From Amphibalanus amphitrite (taxonomy: Eukaryota; Arthropoda; Thecostraca; Balanomorpha; Balanidae): DNA of 64,000 nucleotides. Positions 11,935 through 23,339 of this stretch are shown here, one piece after another. The position numbers were made by a program, and so were the translations under genes. The stretch is taken from contig NW_024881672.1 of NCBI RefSeq assembly GCF_019059575.1, positions 744,001 to 808,000 on the forward strand. The letters run 5' to 3'. The notes beneath the pieces are model-generated. The model did not search any database. It was given only the letters and a program-made list of their open reading frames with translations, and was not told the origin of the DNA. Position 1 is the first letter of the stretch, and every line of letters starts with the position of its first letter.

Positions 11935-12738
11935 TTACTTCTTTAGGGCAGCCTGACGAGTCAAGGGACCAGCAGCCTTCTTGTTCCTTTCTACCACCAG
12001 ACTTTCCAGGCTTTCTGTTTTGTTGAGGACATTGCCTGCTGGGATCTGTTCAAAGGTTTGGGAAATCAGGAATCTGCCATGGGAAGAGTTTCCACGGGCA
12101 CCAGTATAGGAGAGGGCATCGGCATCACGCATTGCCTGGATGATTTCTTCCCTGGTGAAGGAAGGCTGGATGCGGGCATATCTCTTGTCCTTAGAATCCC
12201 TGGCCAGGATGATGCCATTTTTGGAGTGGTAGTTGATGACATGATCATTGTTTCGCTTCATGTCTGAAAGAATTTTCACCTGTTTGGCACGCCTGTCAGT
12301 CAAGTTTTCATGAATGATGACCCCTGCAGCCTCCGTTTGGTTGAATTTAGCCTGGTACACTTTGTTCCTATCATCCATGTCCTGGAATTTCACTACCACC
12401 CTCTTCTTGTTTCTCAGGCGGTGACAAGCCACCACTTCTCCCTTCATGTCCACCTTTAACTTTTCCTTGATAACTTTGATCGCCATGGCCCTAGTCTCGT
12501 CAGTGGATTCATCTTTCTTTGGCTCTGGGACTCCCTCCCCACTCAGAATCAAACACGATTTCCTGGAGTACTGCTCTACCTCATCAATGGTGTCCTCTAA
12601 TTTTTTGACAGCCTTGTGAAGCTCAGAATTTTCTTTTTTCAGGTTTTCATTCTCTACCTTCAGCTGAGCTAACTCTTTTTTGACACCCTCCATCTCCTTA
12701 CTCACGGCCTCAGCTACAATAGCTTTAATCTCCTCCAT
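11935..12738 (-). CDS. LINE ORF1: coiled-coil nucleic-acid-binding protein
   Basis: This 267-residue frame sits upstream of ORF2 on the same strand. The first 60 or so residues are a heptad-rich coiled coil (repeated K/E with L and V spacing, ending in VEQYSRKSCLILSG). That coiled-coil-to-EQYSR transition is a hallmark of LINE ORF1 proteins with an RRM-like core. The middle (about 100-200) is basic, with CHRLRNKKRVVVKF and later RYARIQPSFTREEI. The role inferred from the family is to coat the element RNA and assist target-primed reverse transcription. No zinc knuckle is seen. Start is at the first ATG after an A-rich leader. Confidence 0.85.
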   Translation of the reverse strand: MEEIKAIVAEAVSKEMEGVKKELAQLKVENENLKKENSELHKAVKKLEDTIDEVEQYSRKSCLILSGEGVPEPKKDESTDETRAMAIKVIKEKLKVDMKGEVVACHRLRNKKRVVVKFQDMDDRNKVYQAKFNQTEAAGVIIHENLTDRRAKQVKILSDMKRNNDHVINYHSKNGIILARDSKDKRYARIQPSFTREEIIQAMRDADALSYTGARGNSSHGRFLISQTFEQIPAGNVLNKTESLESLVVERNKKAAGPLTRQAALKK

Positions 12739-13730
12739 CTCCCTCGCTGAACCCCAAAATCAATCACAAAATCAAAAAAGACACAAAGAAATTATGAGAA
12801 AAAAGCAAAAAAGGACAAAAGTGAAAAGCAAAAACTGGTAAACTATCAAATACACCCAAAAAATCGAATCGAATCTACGCGTCACAATCGCCACGAGGAG
12901 ACACTTCCGCGCTCGACCAAGGTCAGACCGGGAATGACTAAGTGACTACAATTATCGCATGTTTGTTACGAGTCGTCATTCGGAATACTTCGACTGTGAG
13001 GGCGCCAAGAGCGTTTTCAAGGTACGTTTCCCTTGTACTACATGCGCCTTTGAAGCTGCATTTCTTACTCATTATGCTACCGTTTGTCTGGCCAATTCGG
13101 TCAAGTAATCTTTAGCATGTCTTTGCATAAGTGTGCTGCCTATTTGAAATTTATACAGCGCGTTGAAAAGTTATGGGCCTGCAAATGAAAGTATGTCTGG
13201 CTGGGGTGATGCCGAAAACGTGCGATTACGCACGTGTTAAAAGCACGCTACGTGGACTTTACTGCTGTAGAATAGCAACGCGTATTTTTAGTCAAACAAA
13301 TTACACTTTCAACCGACACAACGGCCTGTTACCTATAAGGAATGATTTACCTGGCATTTTCTTATTATATCACACAATTATAACTTCCAGTGTGCACCGC
13401 GTCCTCAAGCTCTTAAAACGCGTGTCAGCTTTGATGAATTCTGGATAAAGTTTGAGATAAAATGGCAAAACATCAATGTCGGCATTCCCCGTAGATCATT
13501 TCTCCCATTTTCGGCTTTCCCCGCAGTCCGGGGCAACGCCGAAAAAGTCACTTGTTTGATATTTTTAGTTTGTGCACTTAACGGTATGCAAATTCATCAA
13601 ATGCGCCTGGTATGTATGAAAGGCAAAAGACTGGCCTCTCGAATGACGCCAACAAGAATAGCTTATGTTGTCTACCTTGCGTGCTACGGGCGTCAGAAAA
13701 AAGTCTTCGGCGTTCCCCCAACTTCCCCTA

Positions 13731-14884
13731 ATCAGTGCAGCTAACTACAGCCGACACCGCCGAGAATACGGCAACTGCACAAGTGTACAACATGTGTGCT
13801 CTCCGACACATGATATCCTTCATCATTGTTGATTGATAAATAATTATCTTGATTGATTTGTAAAATATCAAACCAAATACATTTATGTGACAATGTCTTT
13901 GCAAAATCTTACATCCGCACGGCGCACCGCCGAAGTACGTCCAACTATTGTCACGCGCATATCGGAAGTGGCGTCTGTTCCGGCCGTCGGCACGTGACCG
14001 GATGGCGCCGTTCGTCTCGTGCGCCGGGTCCGTTCGCCTCCTCGTGCGCCGGGTCCGGTCCCGTGCGTCCATCGGGTGACCACCGACGACGTGTCACATT
14101 ACACCGCGCGGGCCGGCCAGCCGCCTGATACTGATTCATCAGTGTATCCTACTCCCACGTGATTTAGCCAAATGGTTCGTATCAAACGTCACACCACGCG
14201 ATATAGTGACACAGAGAGGCACAGTCAATGGTCATTGGTCATCAGCGTTATTCGGGGATTTACCACCACCCTTTCCCTCATCAGTGTCCTTGGACCTCTA
14301 CATACATGACTATCTCTGATGGTACTACTCCATTGATAAAGAGAGGCGATGACCGCAGTTCCGTTCAAGGGTACTGGCTCGGCGCGGCCGTGGGAGCCAC
14401 TTCCGTGCGGGTGGGGCGATAAGCGACATACAAGGACCGAGTGAAAGGGATTAGCCCCCCGGCTGAGTGGATCAGTGACATGAAAAGGGTACCCAGCAGG
14501 GGGTCGACGACCGGCGACAGGAACCGGCGTGGTTTGGCGGAAACTGCGCAGTTGGTCGGTCCTCGCGTATCTCTGACATGCTTGACTGTCGGGGAGACAT
14601 AACATATGCCGGATACAGTTAACACGGGATCCAGGCGTATGATTGCATTACACTACGAGGAAAACGGGTGACCCCTCATGCACGGGACGTTCGGTCAGCC
14701 GGTGGGAGCTGACGGGAGATGTGACGTGCCATCGACTTGCTGACGATTTACAGAATAACAAAAATTACCAATAAAAATAGATGGATGGTAAACGTATATG
14801 GTTAAAAGTAGTGTTTTACAGCAGGCGAAGTAAAAAGCTAATATATCTTCCAAATAGTCCCATATCAGCTATAAACACCAGTAA
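13731..14884. other. Gene-free stretch
   Basis: Unique-looking DNA with a GC-rich patch at about 13940-14120. Open frames there overlap on both strands and have no recognisable product. Confidence 0.4.
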
Positions 14885-16777
14885 AACGCCTTTTGGGCGA
14901 CCAACGGAGCGAGCGAGAGGATGGGCCTTGCACGTGCGAAATTGCGAGGGGGTACCTCCAACTAATTTGTGCACTGCACCCTACTAACCGGTCTTTAGCG
15001 ATGTGCCAAATTTCAGCGCAATCGGCCTAGCCGTTCTCGAGATCTGGAAGCGGCACACTGCACGTGCGCACGTGCAAGCGGGGTCCAAACTGACTTTTGC
15101 ACGGCACCCTACTAACTGGTCCCCAACCGTGTACCAAATTTGAGCGCAATCGGCCCAGCCGTTCTCGAGATCTGGGAGCGCCCCCTGCACGTGCGCACGT
15201 GCCGTTGCACCCCAACCTTAACACATGCAGATGAATTGTCTGATGGAGACCTAACTGTGTACCGAGTTTCAATTCAATCGGCCCAACCGTTGTGCCGTTA
15301 TTGAGGTTGCAATTTTGGGGGTTCTTAACCCGCGCCCGGCTGGGGGTCCTGGATTTCCACGCCCTGCTGGGGGGGGGGGGGGGTGTTTGAACACCCCCCC
15401 TTGTAACTCGGCTCCTGGGCCACGTAGCGATACGCGGAAGGCGGCGTTCGAAAGAGCGTCAAAAATAATGACGAAATCACTTCGGTCAATTTTTTGGTCA
15501 GGTCAAAGGTCAGGTCACCAGAGGTCATTGAAGGCAAAATTTCGCCGATTTCCAGGTCGAATGTCGAAAATTTCCAAGAAGCCAACGCATAACTCGGGAA
15601 CCAATAGAGCTACAGCGCCGCGGAAAAGCGCATTCGATAGCCCTATTAACGCCCTTTCTGAGTAATTCTCTCAGATTTGACCTAACGTCAACGGTTTTGC
15701 CTGCAGGGGGCAAAAACTGCAAAAATAGCCGATTTTTTCGGAAACAGTTTTTCGGCAACAACTTTTGACCCAAGCCTTGTACGAGCTTACTTTTACCGGC
15801 ATCGTGTTCCTCTCGTCAAGACGCATCGAATGAACTATAACTTGACCTTGAAAGGTCAACTTGAAAAATTGACCTCAGGTCAAGGTCATGACCTGACCGG
15901 AAAGGGTCATGTTGCATATCAGTCGATCCGTATCGTCGAGCTGAACACATCTAAGGCGTTTTCATCGCTCTAGCATGCCTCTATCAAAAGTTATTTGCGA
16001 AAAACTGTTAGATACCATTCGTGACCTAAGATGACCTCAGGGCATAAACAGGGGTCACGGACACCATTTTCATGTTCAGTGTGTCTAAACCACTTGTAAT
16101 TCAGTGTTTGGGAGTGTTTATAATGTCTTCCGTCCAAAAGAGGCGCATTTCAATTTTCTCCCATTGACTTATAATGGGGAGGTCGCAAAATTGACCTGAC
16201 CTTAGGTCACCGATATCAAAATTCCGAGATATACATTTTATAGATACTGTTACCCTTATCAATCGCTGAAAGTTTCAAAGCGATCGGTCACTCGGTGTAG
16301 CTATGACAGACATTGAAACTTTTTATGAGGTGAGGTCACTTCAAGTGACCTGGTGACCTGACCTTGAATGACCTTGGTCTGAAATTTTCACAACATGTGT
16401 AGAATTGATGTATGATAAGGTGTACCAAAAACGGCGGCGCGGAGCGCCGCCGTTTTTGAGATATTCGCGAAAAACCACAAGGGGGGGGGGGTGTTCAAAC
16501 ACCCCCCCCCAGCAGGGCGCGGGTTAAAAAATGTCCAACTTTACCACGCGCCACGTGCGGTGGTTGGCAAGAACGCATGGTGGCCATCACACCACAGAAC
16601 TTTTACGTCCAAGTGACATTCAGTAAAGAAGACCGCTTGTCAATCGGATGTCCCGTTCCTAAGATATTAGCTTTTGAAGAGCGTCCCCACGGCCGGCCGG
16701 CCGGCCGGCCGGCCGCTCATACTCAGGATTTTCCCTTAATTCAGTATGAGACTCCGCTCGCTTCGCTCGCTCCGTAA
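14885..16777. repeat. Dispersed repeat, copy 1 (interrupted by a TTAA element)
   Basis: It begins GCCTTTTGGGCGACCAACGG and ends CGCTTCGCTCGCTCCGTAA. Edges carry inverted ACGGAGCGAGCGA-type sequence. The interior has repeated units of about 110 bases that each end in a GCACGTGCGCACGTGC palindrome, and a run of GGCCGGCC near 16690. The block 15329-16523 is a foreign insertion. A second copy follows at 16790. Confidence 0.7.
15329..16523. mobile_element. TTAA-flanked, TGACCT-rich element with G/C-tract termini (complete copy)
   Basis: Ends are CCCGCGCCC and GGGCGCGGG, with TTAA on both sides (15325-15328, 16524-16527), as in piggyBac-type insertion. Just inside each end is a long G run, the palindrome GGTGTTTGAACACC and a long C run, so each terminus can fold on itself or form G-quadruplexes. 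The body has dozens of TGACCT/AGGTCA motifs, including the perfect palindrome AGGTCATGACCT at 15883-15894, and an internal GGCGGCGCGGAGCGCCGCC hairpin near 16432. There is no coding capacity. The neighbouring tandem copy of its host repeat (16790-17470) lacks it, giving an empty-site comparison. Confidence 0.8.
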
Positions 16778-16789
16778 TAACCAGTATAG

Positions 16790-17470
16790 CGCCTTTTGGG
16801 GCGACTAACGGAGCGAGCGAGGGGGTGAGTCTTGCACGTGCGAAATTTCGAGGGGGTACCTCCAACTGACTTGTGCACGGCACCCTACTGACCGGTTTCT
16901 AGCGATGTGCCAAATTTGAGCACAATCGGCCCAGCCGTTCTCGAGATCTGGGAGCGGCACCCTGCACGTGCGCACGTGCAAAATGGGTCCCAACTGACTT
17001 GTGCACGGCACCCTAACTGGTCCCTAACCGTGTACCAAATTTGAGCGCCATCAGTCCAGCCGTTCTCGAGATCTGGAAACGACCCCTGCACGTGCGCACG
17101 TGCAGCAGCACCCCAACTCTGGCACATGGATATGCAGTGCCTAGTGGGTGCCTACCTATATGCCAACTTTCAGCGCAATCGGCCAAGTAGTTACCGAGAT
17201 ATTGCAACAATTACAAAACTGACACCTCTTCGTTTTGCACGTGGCACGTGCATAAGGGGTCACCCACATGCATTGGGAATAGTCCAATACTTGGTAGAAG
17301 GAATGAAGCTACCCTACAAAAATTACCGCGTGTAAATCGGTCAAGTGGTTGCTGAGATATAAGCCTCGCAAAAGCGTCCGCACGGCCGGCCGGCCGGCCG
17401 GCCGGCCGCTCATACTCAGAAATTTCCGTTAATCTAAGGAAAGACTCCGCTCGCTTCGCTCGCTCCGTAA
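16790..17470. repeat. Dispersed repeat, copy 2 (uninterrupted)
   Basis: Same family as 14885-16777, directly downstream and in the same orientation. It runs from CGCCTTTTGGGGCGACTAACG to CTCGCTTCGCTCGCTCCGTAA. It has the GCACGTGC-ending units and the GGCCGGCC run near 17380, but no inserted element. Confidence 0.7.
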
Positions 17471-18978
17471 CAATCTTCAATTCAAAGATGTTTAAGATTC
17501 AAAATTTTAGCTCTTGCATTATTAAGAAATTGCCAATTTTGTGCATGCAAGATTTACGGCTTTCTGGATTTTCCCCGATCCCTTTATTTTGCAAAACGGG
17601 AATGCGTGGCCCAAACGCCCTTTTTGTCATGTGTGGTACGTTTTCCTTCGATTTCTTGTGATACAAAAATCGTGTAGCGTACGGCTTGATGCGTCGGTTC
17701 TCGTTAATTATTGGGACCATTGCCGTTCACCTTGCGCATCATGCACGCTTATATATAACACTGTGTGAAAAGGCAAGTCAAAACTTTTATAATTCGATTA
17801 CGTATGCAACGACCATGTCTTCGCACCACAAACCCACGTTAGATCGGGGTAAATGATAGCAATAGCAGCACTTCCGTTTCACAATACTGGACATAAAATA
17901 AACAGCCGCAAATGTTGAATCGGAAATTTAAAACGCGCTCACTATTACCCAGCTTACATCGTGACGTGTTGCCGCGCAGGTGCGCCTGTATAGTGTATAT
18001 GTCCGACCGGTGTAGCAGTGACAGAATCGGCTACGGAAGGCCCTGTCAGGGCTTGTGAAAGATTGCTATCACACCAGGCTTCAGCACATGTGGACCCACG
18101 ACTCACGATCCACGACCTATGATGGAGACTGAGACGATCTATTGAGTAGAACGGGCGTCAATGCCGGCGGATCGGTGCCTTACGCTAGCGCTCTGGCAAT
18201 GTAAAGTTAATGTGCATCGATGGGGGCATAATAACAAATATGGAAGATAAATACGCATTTAGTAAGCTAAATCTTGTATCAGAAATTAAAAACGAAAAAG
18301 AAGCATAGCTTGAGTTAATTTTTTTTTGGCACATTTTCATTAGGCATGCCTTTGTGTGCAGGTCATCGTTCATCGACAACACATTTCGTCAAAAGTCATG
18401 ATTGAAACTCTTCGGCGTGTTATCCCACAAGGCACTAGCCAGTAGCCACAGTTGTCTGTAAGCACGTGCCGGGCGGTATTTCTCTTTAGTCGCCATTGTG
18501 GCGTCACTATGGTGGTATGTCAAATTGTCACATGTCAGTTCGAGTTGTCATTACGTGCGTGAAATGTCGCCATAGTGACATTTCTTACCTACTAGGCGCG
18601 GCTACAAACTATACTATAAAGGTCAATATTAGGGAAGTTTAGGAAATGCTTTTCTGACACATTTTGCTGGAAATTGTTAGCTATTTGAAAAAGAAAAAAA
18701 ACAATGGGACCAGCGCGCCAGCCTCCTTACAAAAGAAGGTCTACAAAAGGAGCCGAAGCATTTGTGACACCGGCACTGTTTGTTCAGATGCCAACCAGAC
18801 ACACCAGACACGAAGAACCCAAAGCCACCTGACGTCCGGCCTTCTGCCACATGTTATTGGTTACGATCATTAGGATAAAGAGCCGACAGCTACGCTACTC
18901 CATTCGAATCGGATAGGTCTATAGGAGTCTGTTTATGCGACTTGACATATACCGACACGACTAGGCATGGGTAAGATA
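17471..18978. other. Gene-free stretch
   Basis: AT-rich, no recognisable gene or repeat boundary. Confidence 0.4.
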
Positions 18979-19199
18979 GGTACAGGGACCCGCAGTTGCT
19001 ACTGTACAGCGACCCTGAGTAAATTGTCCCAGCACCCTCACAGGGAACAAGGATAAGCTGTCAGAGGGTACTCACAGGAAACCTCAGATGCTCTTGTACA
19101 GGGACCAGCAGTCGATATCAATGTTATCGGTTGTTACTGGACAGGACAGACGGTTAGATTTGGGGTTCGTGTACAGTAGCAACTGCGGGTCCCCGTACC
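18979..19199. mobile_element. Small inverted-repeat element (MITE-like)
   Basis: Bases 18979-19008 and the reverse complement of 19170-19199 match at 29 of 30 positions (starting GGTACAGGGACCCGCAG). The 221-base unit has no coding capacity. I could not identify a target duplication. Confidence 0.6.
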
Positions 19200-20243
19200 G
19201 ACCAACTAGATAGGCCTCATCCAAAATCGAGTATCAACTTTTTCAAGATAGACCGAGGAAGCAGTTCTCAAAACATTGCGTCACAGTTCACAGCTAACCA
19301 CTCAGCAGACTGCCCCCCAAATCGATAGGTGATAGGCCTGACCTTCCCTCCTTCCCCTCACTCACCTCGGGGCTCAGACGGCAGATCACGTGTCTCGCGC
19401 CGCGCTCCGCCACGGCACCACGCTCTCAGCACGCGTGCTCTGCTTTGACTGCCGTCGCCAGCCACCGTCCCGAGCCTGCGCCACCCCGCCAGCCAGGCAC
19501 GCCGGCCTGCGCCGCTCCGACCCGAGGCTCAGCACCGACGGTGTTCGACAGCATGCCTGCCACCTGGTGAGCGGAGTGGAAAATATCTGAACTGTCAGTA
19601 CCGGCTTTGGCCGTCAGATGTCGGGCAAGGAAAATCAGAGCGGTACGGGCTACGGCCAGCGCCAGGGAGAAACTCTATCGTCGTCTCTATCCACAGAACC
19701 AGCCCATCTGGCGTCCTCATCCGTTATTGTGCGACGCGGCCAGGACTGACGAGCATCCCGCCGGACAAACGAGAGTGGCACTTGGTAGCTTCTTTTGTAG
19801 AAGCAGTGACGGATCCAATGGTCGGGGGAGGTCGCATGGGTCGTGACCCCCTTGGGGCTCGATGACACCACAAGCCTGCGCCAAGGGGAGTCAACCGAAT
19901 TTGATGTACTGTGATGCATGTGATGGCATTCGGTGAGCTAAGCATATCCTGCAAGTTTGAATTAAATCGACGAATAACTTTAATTTTCATGAACAAAATA
20001 GTGCATTTTTAGTGCCATTTTGACAATGTACAAGTTTTTGTGACCTCGTGACCTAACCTGATGTCACTGGAACTCAAAACTCCCAGGTCATGTGACACAT
20101 AGATGCCCCAAGTCGTCTCTGAAATTTGGTGGCGCTATGTGCCATTGCACTCACGCTATCGACGAAGAGCTCTGTCATTCCGTTGCCGATAAACGATAAC
20201 TAGTCCAATTTTCCCCCTGACCTTGCACCGTTTTTTGTGACCG
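19200..20243. other. Gene-free stretch with a GC-rich island
   Basis: A GC-rich patch at 19380-19570 ends at CACCTG followed by GTGAGCGG, which would serve as a splice donor, but no ATG-initiated frame supports an exon. From about 20030, TGACCT-rich repeat sequence begins. Confidence 0.35.
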
Positions 20244-20464
20244 GGGCCTCGTTTCATAACGCAAGTCCGTAACTTACGGCGGCTTTTGGTCTTGTATTGC
20301 AAGCGCATGTGAAGCGATGCCGATAGTTTGAACCGTTGAATTTATTTATCTTGCAAGCAAGAACAGGAGGGAGAAGGGGAAATAAATTTATCGCTTCACA
20401 TGCGCTTGAAATACAAGCCCAAAAAACGGCGTAAGTTACGGACTCGCTTTATGAAACGAAGCCC
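20244..20464. mobile_element. Palindromic MITE with long inverted arms
   Basis: The left arm starts GGGCCTCGTTTCATAA and the right arm ends TTATGAAACGAAGCCC. The arms stay complementary for roughly 75 bases, including CGCATGTGAAGCGAT versus ATCGCTTCACATGCG. It lies inside TGACCT-rich repeat DNA. Confidence 0.65.
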
Positions 20465-20660
20465 TGGTGACCTAACCTGAAAAGACTGAGACTTGAAATT
20501 TTCAGGATAAGTGCCAAAAGGCTGCCCCAGAGGGTATGCAAAATTTGGCGGCGCTACGCGCCGCCGTTTTTACGTTATAACGCAAAAAATATTCGCAAAT
20601 ATATTTGCGAAAAACCTTGGGAGTTGCATCATCCTCCCTCGCCGGACGAGGGCTAATTTG
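20465..20660. repeat. Right end of a TGACCT-family repeat
   Basis: It contains the family's GGCGGCGCTACGCGCCGCC hairpin (about 20548-20566) and ends CCTCGCCGGACGAGGG, matching the termini of the other copies. Confidence 0.5.
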
Positions 20661-20894
20661 CATAGGACTAGATACCTAATTCTGAAATAACATTTACTTC
20701 TTATTTTCCCACAATCAGTCAAATGTAGTTGGGTAGAAGCATCTACTGACAGCTGTGGATTACACTTCCTATTCCCCAGCTCTGAAATCCGCAACCGATG
20801 ACTAAATCAGAATTCAGAATGTCAATGCCAAATGTCAACGCAAATGTACATTGGCGTGTCCTGCGCTTGCCAAAAATCATCATCGAAAAGCTTC

Positions 20895-21141
20895 CCGGAT
20901 GGCCCGTGCCCCGTGGCCATGAGCTCTCAAAATGTTTCACAAAGAGGCCCGATCATGCCGAGGCCATGCGAGCAGACGACCTGCGTCGCCCTGTCCATCA
21001 GTCTATATCACGGCGCGTGTGACATTAACCGGCGTCGGGCCTCCCGGGACGTGAATTCGGACGTGGTCGTGGGCGTGGCTGAGCAATAAAACGCCGTCGT
21101 GTCGGTGTCGCCGTGGAGGAGTGTTCCGGCTGCGCCGGAGG
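20895..21141 (+). promoter_or_regulatory. Conserved promoter of polybasic secreted gene 1
   Basis: Roughly 240 bases are nearly identical to the region upstream of gene 2 (about 25915-26161). Both contain a GGGCGTGGCT box. A TATA-like AATAAAA lies at 21085-21091, in the same place (-57 from ATG) as AATATAA in gene 2. This implies a very short 5' UTR. Confidence 0.55.
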
Positions 21142-22285
21142 ATGGCCGCGCTGAGGACGGCGGCGCCGCTGGTGGCGCTGCTGCTGCTGCTGTCCCCCTG
21201 GTGGGGCGGCGGAGGGGCCGCCGGCGGCGCCGCAGGGCTGGCCGCCGCCGCGCCACTGGCCGCGCCCCGGCGGCCCCGCCCCGCTCCTGCCAGCCCTTAT
21301 CCGAAAGGATTGATCAAGACGCCGCGAACCACAAAAGAATAGTGAGTGGATAAATAGATGTTTTTAGCCTATCTCTACCAGAATTCATTCGTTACATTAA
21401 TGATCATGGAAGGCAAATAAGGCAATCAACATGCACGTTAGGGTACTTGGACACTTTGCTCAGTCAAATATTATGAAGTGCATTTAATGACTGTAAGACC
21501 GCGTCCACCAAATTTGTTGTATCGTTTATTGAGCAGAATCACTCTCTACATCCCAAATTCCCAACAGCCTCAGCCGCGGTGATGCAAGCAATGTTCGCTC
21601 GGACCAATACCGTGAAATTGTGTTGTAAAATAATAACAAATTGTAAAATAAAGTGTTGTATCCATAAATCGCTGCTTATTTGCCTTTTGAGTTAGTGAAA
21701 TACAGAGCTCCGAAGCTATAGTCATACTGACTATTTATTTAAGAGGTCGAAGGTAGTAATTATTAGGCATGTTCTAAAAAGCTTATGCTCATATTAGTAA
21801 TTATGTTTATAATATGAGGTTTTTAAGGTGATCAATAACATAGGTACCTAAAAATTACATTTATAATGCTCAAAAGTGCCATAGCAAGATTACAATCACG
21901 GTCAAAGTTGGCATTATTAATGGCCCTGTCTTTTAGTAACCGTTTTCAAGCCTGTTTCCGTCGTTCACAGTTCTTTTTTATTACAATCGCCTCCATGTTT
22001 TTTATTTCCAGCCTTATTCAGCTGTGCAAGTCAATAAAATGGTGTAAAAAAGCGCTCGAGGCGAAGAAGGAAATCAGAAAAACAATTAAGAAGCTGAGAA
22101 GCTGGCTTAGGCGTCTAGTAGAGAAACGGCGAAGGAGAAGAGAAAGACGACGAAAACGACGTGCGGAGCGACGGAAACGACGAAAGGAGCGACGCAAGCG
22201 TAGGAAAGAACGCCGTAAAAAGAGGAGGGAGGGACGTCGAAAGAAGCTGAAAAAGCTGGTGGGCAAACTGCGGGGAAAACGTTGA
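21142..22285 (+). CDS. Predicted secreted Arg/Lys-rich protein, paralog 1 (two exons)
   Basis: Exon 1 is 21142-21341 and exon 2 is 22012-22285. The donor is GTGAGT directly after 21341; the acceptor is TTTTATTTCCAG ending at 22011. Splicing joins TA and C into a Tyr codon and removes the in-frame stop that unspliced DNA would show. The 157-residue product has a signal peptide (LVALLLLLSPWW, residues about 10-21), a Gly/Ala-rich stretch, a short Pro-rich linker, then exon 2. Exon 2 begins with a Cys pair, LCKSIKWCKKAL, then an amphipathic helix-like part (IRKTIKKLRSWLRRLVEK). The tail is ERRKRRK-type heptads ending KKLVGKLRGKR, with more than half its residues Arg or Lys. I recognise no family. 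Candidate roles are a cationic antimicrobial, mineral- or matrix-binding protein, or a dibasic-processed precursor; all are inference. No AATAAA is seen in the next 200 bases, unlike paralog 2. Confidence 0.6.
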
Positions 22286-22975
22286 CATGGTTATGATTAA
22301 TTTCGGCGATCAACTCTAGTGCAATTGATTTGTTGCTAAGTGAAAGCTTTAGATAGCTATTCTTATGTAAAAACGGGCACGATCTGAATTACAGCCCTGC
22401 TATGTCACTAGCGTTTTCCAAGAGTTTGACTGAACGGTGTATGTACAGCTACAAAATATATGCACACGCATGCAGCATGCACCAGGGCGGCAATGTACCG
22501 TATCAACAGCGAGCTGGGAGTGTCGTATCAACGGAACAGAGTGTCGACCGTGAACTTGTGAATCGCTCTGAGGACCTCTTGCCTTTCTTATCGGATGTAC
22601 CACCGACTTCTCTATATAATCCTTCTCTATGAATCCTTCCTATCATAAGGTTCGGACCATCTTTTTTTAAATCCAGCACACGGGGGAAGAAGAAAGGGGC
22701 AATAGCCACCCTTTCTCGCTGGATTCCGCAGTGAAAATGGACTAGCGCCATTTTCAAGCCCACTTGTGCAATGTGAAATGAACTTGACATGAGGACATCA
22801 ATGGGTGTCGATGAACGTACAATGATGTTACAATACACATTCATATCGGCCAGAAGTCTCTCTTATTCTGGGCTACGAGCAATAGATAGTACAAGATAAA
22901 TTATATTAGGTACATAAAATTCAACCTGTCGACGGGAAATAATAAAAAAATGTGTTACAACATATGGGTTCATAT
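22286..22975. other. 3' flank of polybasic gene 1
   Basis: No canonical AATAAA within 200 bases of the stop; AATAAA first appears near 22940, within repeat-rich DNA. Otherwise featureless. Confidence 0.4.
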
Positions 22976-23254
22976 TAGCCGTTTTCACGACGGGCTATCC
23001 GGCGAGTGCACCTAATTTGACCAAATCTGCACCTAATCTCTTTTACAGCAAATATCTTTATTTCATGAATTTATTTCAGTGTTTTAATCGATGATACTCT
23101 CTGATAATATGACAAAGCAGGGATATAAGTAATTAATGTAGCCCTAGCTGATAGCTACTAAGAGACACACTGAACCTAATATGGCTAAATCTGCACCTAA
23201 TCTGCACCAAATGTGCACCAAATGTGTACCAGATGACCGTCGTGAAAACAGCTA
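22976..23254. mobile_element. MITE-like repeat with TAGCNGTTTTCACGACGG ends
   Basis: The left end TAGCCGTTTTCACGACGG and right end CCGTCGTGAAAACAGCTA are inverted. The interior (for example the segment around CAGTGTTTTAATCGATGATA and repeated CACCTAATCTGCACC) recurs at about 26515-26740, inside the intron of polybasic gene 2, where the left end is missing. Confidence 0.6.
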
Positions 23255-23339
23255 TTACGGCTTCAGAAATTTGGGCCTCCAATGCTGATTTCCCAAAGCA
23301 GCGCACAGTCCATAATCATATATAGAGGAGTCTGTGGAT

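Larger units (their letters stand above)
6491..12738 (-). mobile_element. Non-LTR retrotransposon (LINE), minus strand
   Basis: The run of 22 T at 6491-6512 is a poly(A) tail on the minus strand. Upstream of it come a 3' UTR-like stretch (6513-7434), ORF2 (7435-10449), a 1.5 kb spacer, ORF1 (11935-12738) and an A-rich leader to about 12.9 kb (5' edge not resolved). An uninterrupted 1004-residue ORF2 points to a young, possibly recently active copy. The AT-rich composition contrasts with the GC-rich host exons. No clear target duplication is found. The long ORF1-ORF2 spacer leaves open that two elements are juxtaposed. Confidence 0.8.
6391..13728. mobile_element. TA-flanked DNA element with terminal inverted repeats, interrupted by a LINE
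   Basis: The left end GGGGAAGTTGGGGCAATGCC (6391) and the right end, read in reverse complement, GGGGAAGTTGGGGGAACGCC (ending 13728) are inverted repeats of about 22 bases. Both ends are flanked by TA (6389-6390 and 13729-13730), as in Tc1/mariner-type insertions. No transposase is present. Removing the LINE (about 6.49-12.9 kb) would leave a non-autonomous element of about 0.9 kb, so the LINE probably jumped into it. The TA duplication alone is weak; the matching ends are the stronger evidence. Confidence 0.55.

Noticed and set aside
14885-17470. CRISPR-like spaced repeats
   Set aside because: Units are about 110 bases, few and diverged, in a eukaryotic dispersed repeat; no cas genes.
19390-19590. 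GC-rich frame ending at a splice-donor-like GTGAGC
   Set aside because: No ATG start and no partner exon found.
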